Source: Legionella waltersii (GTDB lineage Bacteria; Pseudomonadota; Gammaproteobacteria; Legionellales; Legionellaceae). From it: a stretch of DNA of 64,000 bases. Below, one piece after another: positions 1-8,813 of the stretch. Under the pieces are notes generated by a model. The model did not search any database and was not told where the DNA came from. It saw only the letters and a program-made list of their open reading frames with translations. The stretch is taken from NCBI RefSeq assembly GCF_001468085.1, contig NZ_LNZB01000036.1, positions 106,967 to 170,966 of the forward strand, in the 5' to 3' direction. A program made the position numbers and the translations under genes. Numbering within the stretch: the stretch's first letter is position 1; the number at the start of each line of letters is the position of its first letter.

Positions 1-435
1 CATTCATTTGGTGGATCGATGATATTAAACACTTTGAATTTAGCTGGCCAGCTCCCTGAGTGGCAATTAAATAGCAAGCCTCATAAAGCTGTGCTAATCG
101 CATCCCCAACTCAAATGCGAACTCCTGTGAGTAAAATTGCTAGAAAGTTTAAGTTAAGCGGACATGGTTATTTGCAACTTAGGCAATTGATAAAACAACA
201 AGCACCACTAGATACTAACTTAATTCGCTTGCGACACTTTACGGAACAATCACCTGATACTCAATTTTTATGCGTTCATGGCGAATTGGATTGCACCATA
301 CCTCCAAAAGAATCCATTAATTTTTGCAACCATTACCAAAACTCAAATCTATTTCTTTTGCCCGATGCTGACCACGTGACTGTGCTCATGGATGAGCGAG
401 TAGAAAATAAGGTCTATGATTTTTTAGAAAATTAA
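1..435 (+). CDS. Alpha/beta hydrolase, 5' end cut by the window
   Basis: The reading frame is open from base 1, and the first residues read HSFGG, the usual nucleophile elbow (G-x-S-x-G) of alpha/beta hydrolases with the catalytic Ser as second visible residue. An acid candidate lies in HGELDCTIP and the catalytic His in DADHVTVL, so the whole C-terminal half of the fold is present. The first internal ATG (base 19) is therefore not the true start. The substrate cannot be told. The gene converges on rpoH, with 4 bases between the two stops. Confidence 0.75.
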   Translation, partial: HSFGGSMILNTLNLAGQLPEWQLNSKPHKAVLIASPTQMRTPVSKIARKFKLSGHGYLQLRQLIKQQAPLDTNLIRLRHFTEQSPDTQFLCVHGELDCTIPPKESINFCNHYQNSNLFLLPDADHVTVLMDERVENKVYDFLEN

Positions 436-439
436 CCGA

Positions 440-1294
440 TCACGCTTCTATGTATTGACGAAGTTTCTTCATCGCATTTTTTTCAAGCTGCCTTATTCGC
501 TCAGCAGAAACACCGTATTTTTCAGCAAGCTCATGTAAAGTTAGCTTGTTCTCGGCCAACCAGCGATGCTGTAAAATATCCTGACTGCGTTCGTCGAGTT
601 GCTCGAAAGCCAACATGAGTTTTTCGCGTCCCTGATCACCAGAATCTTCTTTTTCCAGCATTACGGCAGGATCATCATTCGGATTAAATAAATAGCGCTC
701 TGGTGCCTTGTGCACCTCATCATAGTCATCAACATCAGGGGCATCATAAGGCGTGTCATGGGCATTTAAACGAGCTTCCATAACCAACACCTCTTCGGGA
801 CTCACTCCTAAGTCTTCAGCAATCTTCTCCACTTCCTCACTACTGGACCAACCTAAACGGTTTTTCATTTGGCGTAAATTAAAAAATAATTTACGTTGTG
901 CTTTTGTTGTTGCCACTTTAACAATACGCCAGTTGCGCAATACGAATTCGTGTATTTCTGCCTTAATCCAGTGTACTGCAAAAGATACAAGCCTTACGCC
1001 CATTTTAGGATCGAAGCGCTTAACTGCCTTCATCAATCCCACATTACCTTCTTGAATTAAATCGTTTAAAGGCAAGCCATATCCCATGTAGCCACGAGCC
1101 ACTCTCACCACATAACGCAAATGAGCTAGAACTAAACGGCGCGCTGCCTCAATATCTCCTTCCGCATGAAAACGTTCAGCGCAAGCAATTTCCTCTTCCA
1201 AGGTCAACATTGGAATTTGATTTACTCGATGAATATAAGAATCAAGACTACCAACCGGTAGACTCATTGCAATAAGCTGCAATTGCTGATTCAT
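440..1294 (-). CDS. rpoH: RNA polymerase heat-shock sigma factor sigma-32
   Basis: A 284-residue sigma-70 family protein of the length expected for RpoH. Region 2 includes [18 protein letters not shown] (residues 77-94). The RpoH box QRKLFFNLR at residues 133-141 separates sigma-32 from other group 3 sigma factors. The C-terminal region 4 helix-turn-helix reads [19 protein letters not shown]. In the family this protein directs RNA polymerase to chaperone and protease promoters. It lies downstream of ftsX in the same direction with a 72-base gap, the common ftsYEX-rpoH order of gammaproteobacteria. Confidence 0.96.
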   Translation of the reverse strand: MNQQLQLIAMSLPVGSLDSYIHRVNQIPMLTLEEEIACAERFHAEGDIEAARRLVLAHLRYVVRVARGYMGYGLPLNDLIQEGNVGLMKAVKRFDPKMGVRLVSFAVHWIKAEIHEFVLRNWRIVKVATTKAQRKLFFNLRQMKNRLGWSSSEEVEKIAEDLGVSPEEVLVMEARLNAHDTPYDAPDVDDYDEVHKAPERYLFNPNDDPAVMLEKEDSGDQGREKLMLAFEQLDERSQDILQHRWLAENKLTLHELAEKYGVSAERIRQLEKNAMKKLRQYIEA

Positions 1295-1366
1295 ACTTCT
1301 TCCTCCAAGTATTCACACGTGAGTTTGCAAGTCGATCCTAGTTCTATCGCCAGGATCTATTATACA

Positions 1367-2296
1367 TTAATTGTAGGGTTCTATTAAAGTCAGCTGTCGT
1401 TTGACGGACAATAAGGCCCCAAGCCACCCAAGTATAGTAGCAAAAACAACAAGAATCAAGATTTGTCGTAATGACAAACATGTTAACGGATAGTGCATTT
1501 GATACACAACAGCCAGCTGATTTACAGCGACCCCTAGACTTAAGATAAAAATATTAACAAAGAAAACAGCCAAAACGGCTCCCGACAGCCCATACCAAAC
1601 CCCTGAGTACAAAAACGGTCTTAAAATAAAAGGGTCTGTAGCGCCGATCAGTTTTAAAATTTGAATTTCCTCTTGTCTGCTATGAATGGATAAGCGCAGG
1701 GTGTTTCCTATGATAAATACGACAGCCAACGCCAATAAAAGCATCACCGCATTGGCTAATTTTCCTGAAACCCCCAAAATAGCATGTAAGCGATTTATCC
1801 ACTCCACATCCAATTTGATCGTTTCTACTTGTTGAAAAGTCTGTAATTTTCGCGATAACAAATCAACTTTTGCTGGAGAATCCACACTTGTATCAGGAAC
1901 AACTTCAATCACTGCAGGCAATGGATTTTCAGGCAAGTACCGCATAATATCCTGCATCCCTTCTTGTTGAGTGAGCTCCTTTAATCCATCAGCGGCCGAT
2001 CGTAATTTTGCTTCCGCAACTCCTTCAGTATGCGTCACTTTTTCCAATAAGGTTTTTTGCTCTGACTCCGGTAAAGCCGTTTTTAAAAACAACGAAATGT
2101 GGCCTACTCGCTTCCAACCAGGCGTGATGTCACTTAAATTGTCAGTAAACACCCAAAATAAAGTGGGTAAAGCCAAAGCAATAGCAATGACCATAACAGT
2201 CATGGTAGTCGCTAACGGTTTTCTGCACAGTAAATTAAAGCTATTGCTTGCTGCCTGCAAATGATAAGCAAGGAGAGATTGTGAACGCTTTAACAC
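1367..2296 (-). CDS. ftsX: Cell division ABC transporter, membrane subunit FtsX
   Basis: A 309-residue protein with a cytoplasmic N-terminus, one membrane segment near residues 30-50, a periplasmic domain of about 120 residues, and three more membrane segments from about residue 180, the FtsX plan. HSRQEEIQILKLIGAT just after the second membrane segment is the typical conserved loop. With FtsE it couples divisome assembly to periplasmic amidase activation. Its start overlaps the end of ftsE by 7 bases, indicating translational coupling. Confidence 0.95.
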   Translation of the reverse strand: MLKRSQSLLAYHLQAASNSFNLLCRKPLATTMTVMVIAIALALPTLFWVFTDNLSDITPGWKRVGHISLFLKTALPESEQKTLLEKVTHTEGVAEAKLRSAADGLKELTQQEGMQDIMRYLPENPLPAVIEVVPDTSVDSPAKVDLLSRKLQTFQQVETIKLDVEWINRLHAILGVSGKLANAVMLLLALAVVFIIGNTLRLSIHSRQEEIQILKLIGATDPFILRPFLYSGVWYGLSGAVLAVFFVNIFILSLGVAVNQLAVVYQMHYPLTCLSLRQILILVVFATILGWLGALLSVKRQLTLIEPYN

Positions 2297-2940
2297 AGCC
2301 TTCCTCCTTTGAGCATCATAATGCGGTGTCTCATTCCAGCAATCAAAGCCAGGTCATGCGTGGCGATCAAAATACTCACTCCAACTTGATTAAACTGTTC
2401 AAAAATTTTCATAATTTCCGTCGAAAGCTTAGGATCTAGGTTACCAGTAGGCTCATCTGCTAACAACAATGAAGGCTTGTGCACCACAGCACGAGCAATG
2501 CCTACACGTTGTTGCTCTCCAGCGGACAAGTGTGCAGGCAATACTTTTTCCTTTGTTAACAAACCAACCATATCTAATGCAGCATGTACTCGCTTTGCAA
2601 TCATGGGATAAGGAACACCTTGAATCTGTAAGGGCAAAGCCACATTATCGAATACAGTTCTATCATTCAACAAACTTGGGGATTGGAACGTAATCCCTAA
2701 ACGACTTCTGTGAGCAGCCACGTCTTTCTTTTTTAAATGATTCAGCTTTAAGCCATTTACACTAAGCTGTCCCGAGGTAGGCCATTCCAACAAGGCAATT
2801 AACTTCAGCAAAGTACTTTTCCCAGCTCCAGAATGGCCAGTCAAAAATGCCATTTCTCCCTTTTGCATGGAAAAATTAACTTGGCTTAATGCTTCAAAGC
2901 CTCCGGGATAACGCTTACTAACTTGGTCAAATATGATCAT
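2290..2940 (-). CDS. ftsE: Cell division ATP-binding protein FtsE
   Basis: An ABC ATPase with Walker [10 protein letters not shown], signature [14 protein letters not shown] and Walker [14 protein letters not shown] place the start at [14 protein letters not shown] (ATG at 2940; a tandem ATG sits at 2943) because family members begin here; a frame upstream to 2976 would lie inside ftsY. The gene thus overlaps the 3' end of ftsY by 14 bases and ftsX by 7, giving a tightly coupled ftsY-ftsE-ftsX operon. Confidence 0.95.
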   Translation of the reverse strand: MIIFDQVSKRYPGGFEALSQVNFSMQKGEMAFLTGHSGAGKSTLLKLIALLEWPTSGQLSVNGLKLNHLKKKDVAAHRSRLGITFQSPSLLNDRTVFDNVALPLQIQGVPYPMIAKRVHAALDMVGLLTKEKVLPAHLSAGEQQRVGIARAVVHKPSLLLADEPTGNLDPKLSTEIMKIFEQFNQVGVSILIATHDLALIAGMRHRIMMLKGGRLC

Positions 2941-3994
2941 CATCGAATATTGCACTAACAAATTGCGCTGCTTCAAAGGGCCTTAAATCCTCTATGCCCT
3001 CACCCACACCTAAATAACGAAACGGTATTTTTAGTTCATTTGCTATTGCAAATAATATCCCGCCTTTGGCTGTTCCATCAAGCTTCGTCATGGTGATTCC
3101 TGACAATTGTACTGCTTCATTAAACTGTCTTGCTTGAGACAAAGCATTCTGACCAATACTGGCATCAAGCACAAGCATTGTTTCATGAGGTGCCTTGGGA
3201 TCAAGTTTTTGAATAACTCGTTTAACCTTTTTCAACTCTTCCATTAAATTGTTTTGGGTATGCAATCGCCCAGCAGTGTCGGCTATCAATACATCGATTT
3301 TCCGTGCTTTTGCTGCTTGTAACGCATCAAAAATCACCGAAGCACTATCCGCGCCAGTATGCTGAGCCACTACTGGGATCTGGTTGCGCTCACCCCAAAC
3401 TTGCAATTGTTCCACCGCAGCCGCCCGGAAAGTATCTCCAGCAGCCAACATCACTTTTTTTCCTTGCTGTTGAAACTGTTTAGCCAGTTTTCCAATGGTA
3501 GTGGTTTTTCCAGCACCATTGACCCCAACCATTAAAATGACAAAGGGAGAACCGTCTTCCGTTTCAATGGCTAACGGCTTTTCCGCGTTTTTTAAAACCT
3601 CAAATAAATTAGTCCTCAAGGCGTTATAGAGCGCCTCGCCATCCGCCAATTGCTTTCTTTCCAGCTCTTCGTTGAGTTGTTTTAACAGAGCCTGGCTAGT
3701 GTCTAACCCAACATCAGCGCTGATCAGCATTGTTTCAAGCTCATCAAGCAAAGCTGGGTTTATCTCCTTTTTACCTAAAAGCAAACGCCCAATTCCCTCA
3801 CCCAACTGATGGCGGGTTTTACTTAATCCCTTTTTAAATCGAGCAAAAAGGCCTTCTTTGGTTTTAATCTCAGTACTCGGGATGTCTTCAACACTGAATG
3901 ATGAGTGATCATTTGCTAGATCTGGGCTGGCATTTTTCGATGCATCTACGGAATTTTCATCGGAATTTTGATTTCGTTTAAACCATTTGATCAT
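2927..3994 (-). CDS. ftsY: Signal recognition particle receptor FtsY
   Basis: SRP-type GTPase with P-loop GVNGAGKTTTIGKLA, G3 DTAGRLHTQ and G4 TKLDGTAKGG near the C-terminus, after a short charged acidic N-terminal region. It docks SRP-bound ribosomes at the inner membrane. I choose ATG 3994 (MIKWFKRNQ). The longer frame from 4063 starts inside a dispersed repeat (4031-4113), so its first 23 residues are most likely not translated. Confidence 0.95.
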   Translation of the reverse strand: MIKWFKRNQNSDENSVDASKNASPDLANDHSSFSVEDIPSTEIKTKEGLFARFKKGLSKTRHQLGEGIGRLLLGKKEINPALLDELETMLISADVGLDTSQALLKQLNEELERKQLADGEALYNALRTNLFEVLKNAEKPLAIETEDGSPFVILMVGVNGAGKTTTIGKLAKQFQQQGKKVMLAAGDTFRAAAVEQLQVWGERNQIPVVAQHTGADSASVIFDALQAAKARKIDVLIADTAGRLHTQNNLMEELKKVKRVIQKLDPKAPHETMLVLDASIGQNALSQARQFNEAVQLSGITMTKLDGTAKGGILFAIANELKIPFRYLGVGEGIEDLRPFEAAQFVSAIFDDDHI

Positions 3995-4030
3995 TTTCGT
4001 GTACAATATACGGGAAATATAAAATTTTAA

Positions 4031-4113
4031 CAGGACTTGTGCAAAACCCCAAGGTCGAGGCAAAAATAGATTTCAAAAAGGACCTTAATTGACCTCAATG
4101 ACCAAACAAAGAG
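4031..4113. repeat. Dispersed palindromic element, copy 1 (right end missing)
   Basis: Begins CAGGACTT and continues through the core shared by four places in this window (ccccaaggtcgaggcaaaa ... aatgacc ... acaaagag). The right terminal inverted repeat seen in the full copy at 57060-57183 is absent after acaaagag. It lies just upstream of ftsY and in front of the rightward M16 protease genes. Confidence 0.7.
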
Positions 4114-4179
4114 CCATTTATTGTGTTAAAATCGGGACTTTGCGACTGAACAGGATATTTTTTAGCTAGAGGTTACTAT

Positions 4180-5508
4180 ATGGTGCGTAAATTAATCATG
4201 ACTATGATGATGCTTTTGAGTCTAAAAGCATTCAGCCAAGTTCAAGAATACACTTTGAGCAATGGCTTAAAGGTCCTTGTAAAGGAAGATCACCGAGCTC
4301 CAATAGCTGTATCAATGATTTGGTACAATGTTGGATCCGCTGATGAACCGACAGGACTAACTGGTGTGTCGCATGCCATTGAGCACATGATGTTTAAAGG
4401 TACTCCTAAGTATCCTCTTGGTGTATTTTCAAAAACAATTGCGGGGCTTGGTGGTCAAGAAAATGCATTCACCAACAACGACTACACGGCTTATTTTGAA
4501 AAAATCGATGCAGCACACATAGCAACTAGTTTTGAATTAGAAGCTGATCGCATGAACAATTTACTCCTAGACAGCGAAGAATTCTCGAAGGAAATCAAAG
4601 TCATTCAAGAAGAACGACGCATGAGAACTGATAACAACCCTCAAGCATTGACCTTCGAACGGTATTTAGCTGCCGCACATTTATCGACACCCTACCAACA
4701 CCCCGTGATTGGATGGATGACTGACTTACAACAAATGCAAGTGAGTGATCTAAAAAAATGGTACAAAAAATATTACGCCCCCAACAATGCTACCTTGGTT
4801 GTTGTTGGTGATGTTAACCCTGAAAAAATCCATCAGTTAGCAGAGCAGTATTTTGGATCGATTGCCAAACAAACCATCCAAGAAAGAAAACCTCAAAAGG
4901 AACCTAAAGGATTAGGAAAGAAAACAGTGACTATTCAAGCTCCAGCAAAATTACCCATGTTGATGCTAGGTTATACTGTACCTAGTGTAAAGACGGCTAA
5001 AAAAGCTTGGGAACCTTATGCCCTAGAACTCATTGCAGGGCTATTGGATGCTGGTGAAAGTGCTCGCTTTACAAAGAATTTAATTCGAAAAAACAATGTC
5101 GCAGCTGGTGCCGAGACTTACTACAATCTGTATGCGAGATATCAAACACAATTCATAGTGTATGGCACTCCTTCCCAAAAACATTCAATGCATGACCTTG
5201 AGAAAGCATTAATGGCAGAATTAAATGCATTAAAAGCCAAAAAGGTGAGTAACAAGGAACTTCAACGCATTAAAAACCAAATTATAGCCCAAAAAACGTT
5301 TGAGAAAGACTCCATTTTTGGGCAGGCGATGGAAATGGGCTTGTTAGAAACAACAGGATTAGGCTGGAAAAAATCAGACGATTATACAAACGCCATTAAT
5401 GCTGTTACCCCAGAACAAATTCAACAAACGGCACAACACTATTTTCAAGAACAGAATAGTACTGTTGCAGAATTAAAACCAATCTCGCAAGAAGAGGTTC
5501 ATCAATGA
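4180..5508 (+). CDS. M16 family zinc peptidase, catalytic partner
   Basis: A 442-residue insulinase/pitrilysin-family protein with a signal-like N-terminus (MVRKLIMTMMMLLSLKAFSQ). The inverted zinc motif HxxEH is present as HAIEH, with a third ligand expected in FELEADRM about 75 residues later. It is therefore the active member of a pair with the next gene, which lacks the motif. Paired M16 peptidases usually act as a heterodimer on periplasmic peptides; the substrate here is unknown. The stop overlaps the next start by 4 bases. Confidence 0.9.
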   Translation: MVRKLIMTMMMLLSLKAFSQVQEYTLSNGLKVLVKEDHRAPIAVSMIWYNVGSADEPTGLTGVSHAIEHMMFKGTPKYPLGVFSKTIAGLGGQENAFTNNDYTAYFEKIDAAHIATSFELEADRMNNLLLDSEEFSKEIKVIQEERRMRTDNNPQALTFERYLAAAHLSTPYQHPVIGWMTDLQQMQVSDLKKWYKKYYAPNNATLVVVGDVNPEKIHQLAEQYFGSIAKQTIQERKPQKEPKGLGKKTVTIQAPAKLPMLMLGYTVPSVKTAKKAWEPYALELIAGLLDAGESARFTKNLIRKNNVAAGAETYYNLYARYQTQFIVYGTPSQKHSMHDLEKALMAELNALKAKKVSNKELQRIKNQIIAQKTFEKDSIFGQAMEMGLLETTGLGWKKSDDYTNAINAVTPEQIQQTAQHYFQEQNSTVAELKPISQEEVHQ

Positions 5509-6809
5509 ATAAGTTAAAACTAACGATAGCCTGTGTGGCTTTGTTTTTTTCACAAACTATTTTGGCCAACACATTTAAAACAGAAAAGTGGACGACCAAA
5601 AATGGAATGCCCGTGGTGTTTTATCAAGCCATGGAAGTGCCCATGCTAGATATCAGTTTGGCATTTGCTGCCGGCTCAGCCTATGATCAGAATCAATACG
5701 GACTCAGCGCCTTAACAACAAACCTTATAAACCAAGGAAATGCGGGGAAAGATGCAAATGCCATAGCCGAGTCATTGGCAGATGTTGGCTCTCAATTCAG
5801 CGCCGAAACCAACCGAGACATGGTGGTTCTGAACTTAAGGACTCTTACCAGTAAAGACGCATTAACACGCTCTATGAGTACTTTCGCTCAAATTATTAAT
5901 CAACCTGATTTCCCCATGGGGTCATTTGTTACAGAAAAAAAGCAAATGCTTATGGGAGTGGAACAGCGAGATGAATCTCCAGACGATGTCGCCATTCTCA
6001 ATTTTTTTAAAACATTGTATCAAGATCATCCCTATGCGCATCCAGTAACAGGTACCCAAAAAAGTCTTACCTCCATCAATAGAAATCAAGTTGTTCAATT
6101 TTACAAAAAGTACTTTGTTGCAAAAAATGGGGTATTGGTCATTGTTGGTGCGATTGATAGCTCACAGGCCCATCAGTTATCGGACCAATTAACAAAGGGT
6201 CTATCTAAAGGCAAGCCTGCAGCTGCCATTCCTAAAGCGCCTCCAATGAGTAACTCTGCTCAACTCGAAGTGCCTTTCCCGTCTTCTCAAACTACAGTCC
6301 GTATAGGGCAAATTGGAATCGATCATCAAAATCCAAACTATTTCCCTCTCATGGTAGGAAACTACATACTGGGCGGAGGCAATTTAGTTTCTCGATTATC
6401 CACTGAGGTTAGAGAAAAAAGAGGACTAACTTATGGAATAGACAGTCAGTTTGTTCCCATGTTTGGTGAAGGGCCGTTTATCATTAGTTTGTCTACCCGT
6501 AATGAGGAAGCCGAAACGGCACTCAATGTCACTCATGATACGTTAATACGCTTTATAGCGAATGGACCAGATCAACAAGAGCTAAACTCAGCAAAACAAT
6601 ACTTAACAGGAAGCTTTCCTTTGTCTTTAGGCAGCAATCGCAACATCGGAAGTTTACTGCTTCGTATGGCATTCTATCATCTACCTGATGACTATCTGGA
6701 CAATTATATTGCGAACATTAATGCCGTTACCAATGATCAAATCAAGCAAGCCTTCCAGCAACAGGTAAACCCTGAAAAATTATTACTGGTGAAAGTGGGG
6801 CAATCTTGA
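5505..6809 (+). CDS. M16 family peptidase-like protein lacking the zinc motif
   Basis: A 434-residue M16 protein with a clear signal peptide (ending near FSQTILA). Where HxxEH should be it reads YGLSALTTNL, so it cannot bind zinc in the usual way. The C-terminal substrate-binding motif of inactive partners is kept (REKRGLTYGI). By analogy with other two-gene M16 systems it supplies the substrate-binding half of a heterodimer with the upstream protein. Translationally coupled at both ends (ATGA upstream, TTGA downstream). Confidence 0.88.
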   Translation: MNKLKLTIACVALFFSQTILANTFKTEKWTTKNGMPVVFYQAMEVPMLDISLAFAAGSAYDQNQYGLSALTTNLINQGNAGKDANAIAESLADVGSQFSAETNRDMVVLNLRTLTSKDALTRSMSTFAQIINQPDFPMGSFVTEKKQMLMGVEQRDESPDDVAILNFFKTLYQDHPYAHPVTGTQKSLTSINRNQVVQFYKKYFVAKNGVLVIVGAIDSSQAHQLSDQLTKGLSKGKPAAAIPKAPPMSNSAQLEVPFPSSQTTVRIGQIGIDHQNPNYFPLMVGNYILGGGNLVSRLSTEVREKRGLTYGIDSQFVPMFGEGPFIISLSTRNEEAETALNVTHDTLIRFIANGPDQQELNSAKQYLTGSFPLSLGSNRNIGSLLLRMAFYHLPDDYLDNYIANINAVTNDQIKQAFQQQVNPEKLLLVKVGQS

Positions 6810-7351
6810 AACAAACCGTTCGCATCATTGGTGGTCTATATCGAGGGAAAAAAATTCACTTCCCTGAACTCGAAGGATTAAGACCAACACCAGACAGAGT
6901 TAAAGAAACTCTATTTAACTGGTTAATGAACGATATAAAAAATGCTCGCTGCCTTGATGCTTTTGCTGGCAGCGGAGCTCTAGGAATAGAAGCTTTTTCA
7001 AGAGGAGCTGCCAAGGTAACCTTTATTGAACAATCACCACTTGCTTTCGCCAATTTAAAGAAATCACTGCAACAATTTAATCATCCTAGCCTTAACTTAA
7101 TACAAACTAATGCCATTGAGTATCTAAAGAAGGGTTCAGAAACCTTCGATATCATTTTTTTAGATCCACCCTATTCACTCAATTACCTACCCTCTTGTTT
7201 AGACCTCATTGTTCAAAGTCAAATTTTAGCGTCAGGTGGTCTCGTATTTGCTGAGTCGTCATCCCCATTTGACATAAACCCTGAACATTGGAAACAACTA
7301 AAACTCAAACAGGCAGGGCAAGTTATTTTTGGATTATTTGAGAAAGTCTAA
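6806..7351 (+). CDS. rsmD: 16S rRNA (guanine966-N2)-methyltransferase RsmD
   Basis: A 181-residue Rossmann methyltransferase with the RsmD N-terminus (VRIIGGLYRGKKI, then LRPTPDRVKETLFNWL), SAM loop DAFAGSGALGIEA and catalytic motif DPPY. The start is TTG at 6806, overlapping the previous stop as TTGA and preceded by a G-rich stretch. It methylates G966 of 16S rRNA during 30S assembly. It is the last gene of the M16 operon and is followed about 70 bases later by dotD. Confidence 0.93.
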   Translation: MKQTVRIIGGLYRGKKIHFPELEGLRPTPDRVKETLFNWLMNDIKNARCLDAFAGSGALGIEAFSRGAAKVTFIEQSPLAFANLKKSLQQFNHPSLNLIQTNAIEYLKKGSETFDIIFLDPPYSLNYLPSCLDLIVQSQILASGGLVFAESSSPFDINPEHWKQLKLKQAGQVIFGLFEKV

Positions 7352-7423
7352 GCAAGTATCTTGACATTCAACCTCCCTCCTGTTTCAATCAGATTAATAT
7401 TTCTAAATAGTTAAGAACATTCA

Positions 7424-7909
7424 ATGAATAATAATAAGATTGTCTTAATATTTTTATGTTCACTGCTCCTATCCAGTTGCGTTACGACGTTTAAAAAGCC
7501 ACCGGTTAACAATGCCAGTGATGATGCGACAATTAAACTAGCAGAAGCAGCCGTTTCAGTGAGTGATTCTATGCTTGAGATGGCAAAAGTTGAGAAGGTG
7601 ATTACACCACCAAGCAAAGACAACACCTTAACAATACCCAATGCCTTCAATCTCCAAGCAAGAGCAAGTGTGGATTGGTCTGGCCCTATCGAAGAACTAA
7701 CCGCGCGAGTAGCCAAAGCCGCACACTATAAAATAAGAGTACTTGGAAAAGCGCCGTCAATCCCTGTATTAATAAGCTTGAGCACAAAAGATGAAAGCTT
7801 AGCGGAAATATTAAGAGACATTGATTATCAAGCCGGTAAAAAGGCCGATATTCATGTATACCCTAACAGTCAAGTTGTAGAATTACGCTATGCAAAAATT
7901 TATTCTTAG
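7424..7909 (+). CDS. dotD: Dot/Icm secretion system lipoprotein DotD
   Basis: A 161-residue lipoprotein with signal peptide and canonical lipobox LLSSC (Cys near residue 19). The mature part is recognisable as DotD, with a C-terminal secretin N-domain-like fold (APSIPVLISLSTKDESLAEILRDIDYQAG). In Legionella DotD sits in the outer membrane and, with DotC, recruits DotH to form the core of the type IVB machine. It overlaps dotC by 20 bases and starts the dotDCB operon. Confidence 0.95.
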   Translation: MNNNKIVLIFLCSLLLSSCVTTFKKPPVNNASDDATIKLAEAAVSVSDSMLEMAKVEKVITPPSKDNTLTIPNAFNLQARASVDWSGPIEELTARVAKAAHYKIRVLGKAPSIPVLISLSTKDESLAEILRDIDYQAGKKADIHVYPNSQVVELRYAKIYS

Positions 7910-8804
7910 TGCCATTATCACACTATCGGTTTTACTGGTAGATTGTACCTCTTCTCGCAAAAATTATGGCGACACGAGTACACTAGCGGGTCTCCAAGCT
8001 ATGGCGGACTCTAAGTACATGAAAGCCAAGAAAAAGCAGAAAATGGGCAAAATTCGAGAAATGGCTCTTAAAGAAACTGCTCTAAGCTTAGGTGCACAAG
8101 CTGGATTGGCATGGCGAGCCAAAATTATAGACGAGCAGCTCACCAAACAAACGAGAAACCTTGATAAGGTATACGATTTCAACTCATTGGTGTTGGAGCA
8201 TAATATACTACCTCCGGTACTCCTCGAGGGTAGAAACACACTAAATCTGGCAGATGCTCAAAGTATACGTATTTCTGATCGCACGTATAAAGTGGCTAAA
8301 CAAGCCCACTTCGTCACTACTCCGCCTACTTGGAGGCAATATTTGTGGATGGACTATAACAAGCCAGAAGCCCCTGATGTAACCCTATTGCCTAAAACTA
8401 AAGCTGAAAAGGAGCTGTGGTGTATTTTTATTGAAAAAGGCTGGAGAAATGGTATCGATCAGGCAAACATCATTCTTGAAGAAAATATTGCCCGTGTTAA
8501 AGAGGATTTTGGCGGCATGATTCTTTATAGAAAATTATTAGCAATGAACATGGTTACAGCACCCTATGTATCGCATACTGATCTTGGGGTTACAGGCGAT
8601 GGCAATGAAATTCGAATTGATGATCGAGTATTGCGAATAACAGCCCTACCAGAACTTAATATGAACAGCAATGAGTGGAGAGCAGCTATTGCTAAAGATG
8701 AAAATGCTTTGGAACGCTTCGAAACCATGGAAAAATTGGCGAACCAAACTAAAATTACTATTACAAATAAAGCCTGGCAGCCTATAATTGCCCCAGTAAG
8801 TTGA
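7890..8804 (+). CDS. dotC: Dot/Icm secretion system lipoprotein DotC
   Basis: A 304-residue protein closely matching DotC along its length (for example REMALKETALSLGAQAGLAWRAKIIDEQL and HTDLGVTGDGNEIRIDDRVLRI). DotC is an outer-membrane lipoprotein needed for DotH localisation. The lipobox is odd: the only N-terminal Cys is preceded by Asp (LLVDC) where Gly, Ala or Ser is expected at -1. A single base (GAT against GCT) would turn this into LLVAC. Confidence 0.96.
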   Translation: MQKFILSAIITLSVLLVDCTSSRKNYGDTSTLAGLQAMADSKYMKAKKKQKMGKIREMALKETALSLGAQAGLAWRAKIIDEQLTKQTRNLDKVYDFNSLVLEHNILPPVLLEGRNTLNLADAQSIRISDRTYKVAKQAHFVTTPPTWRQYLWMDYNKPEAPDVTLLPKTKAEKELWCIFIEKGWRNGIDQANIILEENIARVKEDFGGMILYRKLLAMNMVTAPYVSHTDLGVTGDGNEIRIDDRVLRITALPELNMNSNEWRAAIAKDENALERFETMEKLANQTKITITNKAWQPIIAPVS

Positions 8805-8813
8805 CAGTGATTT

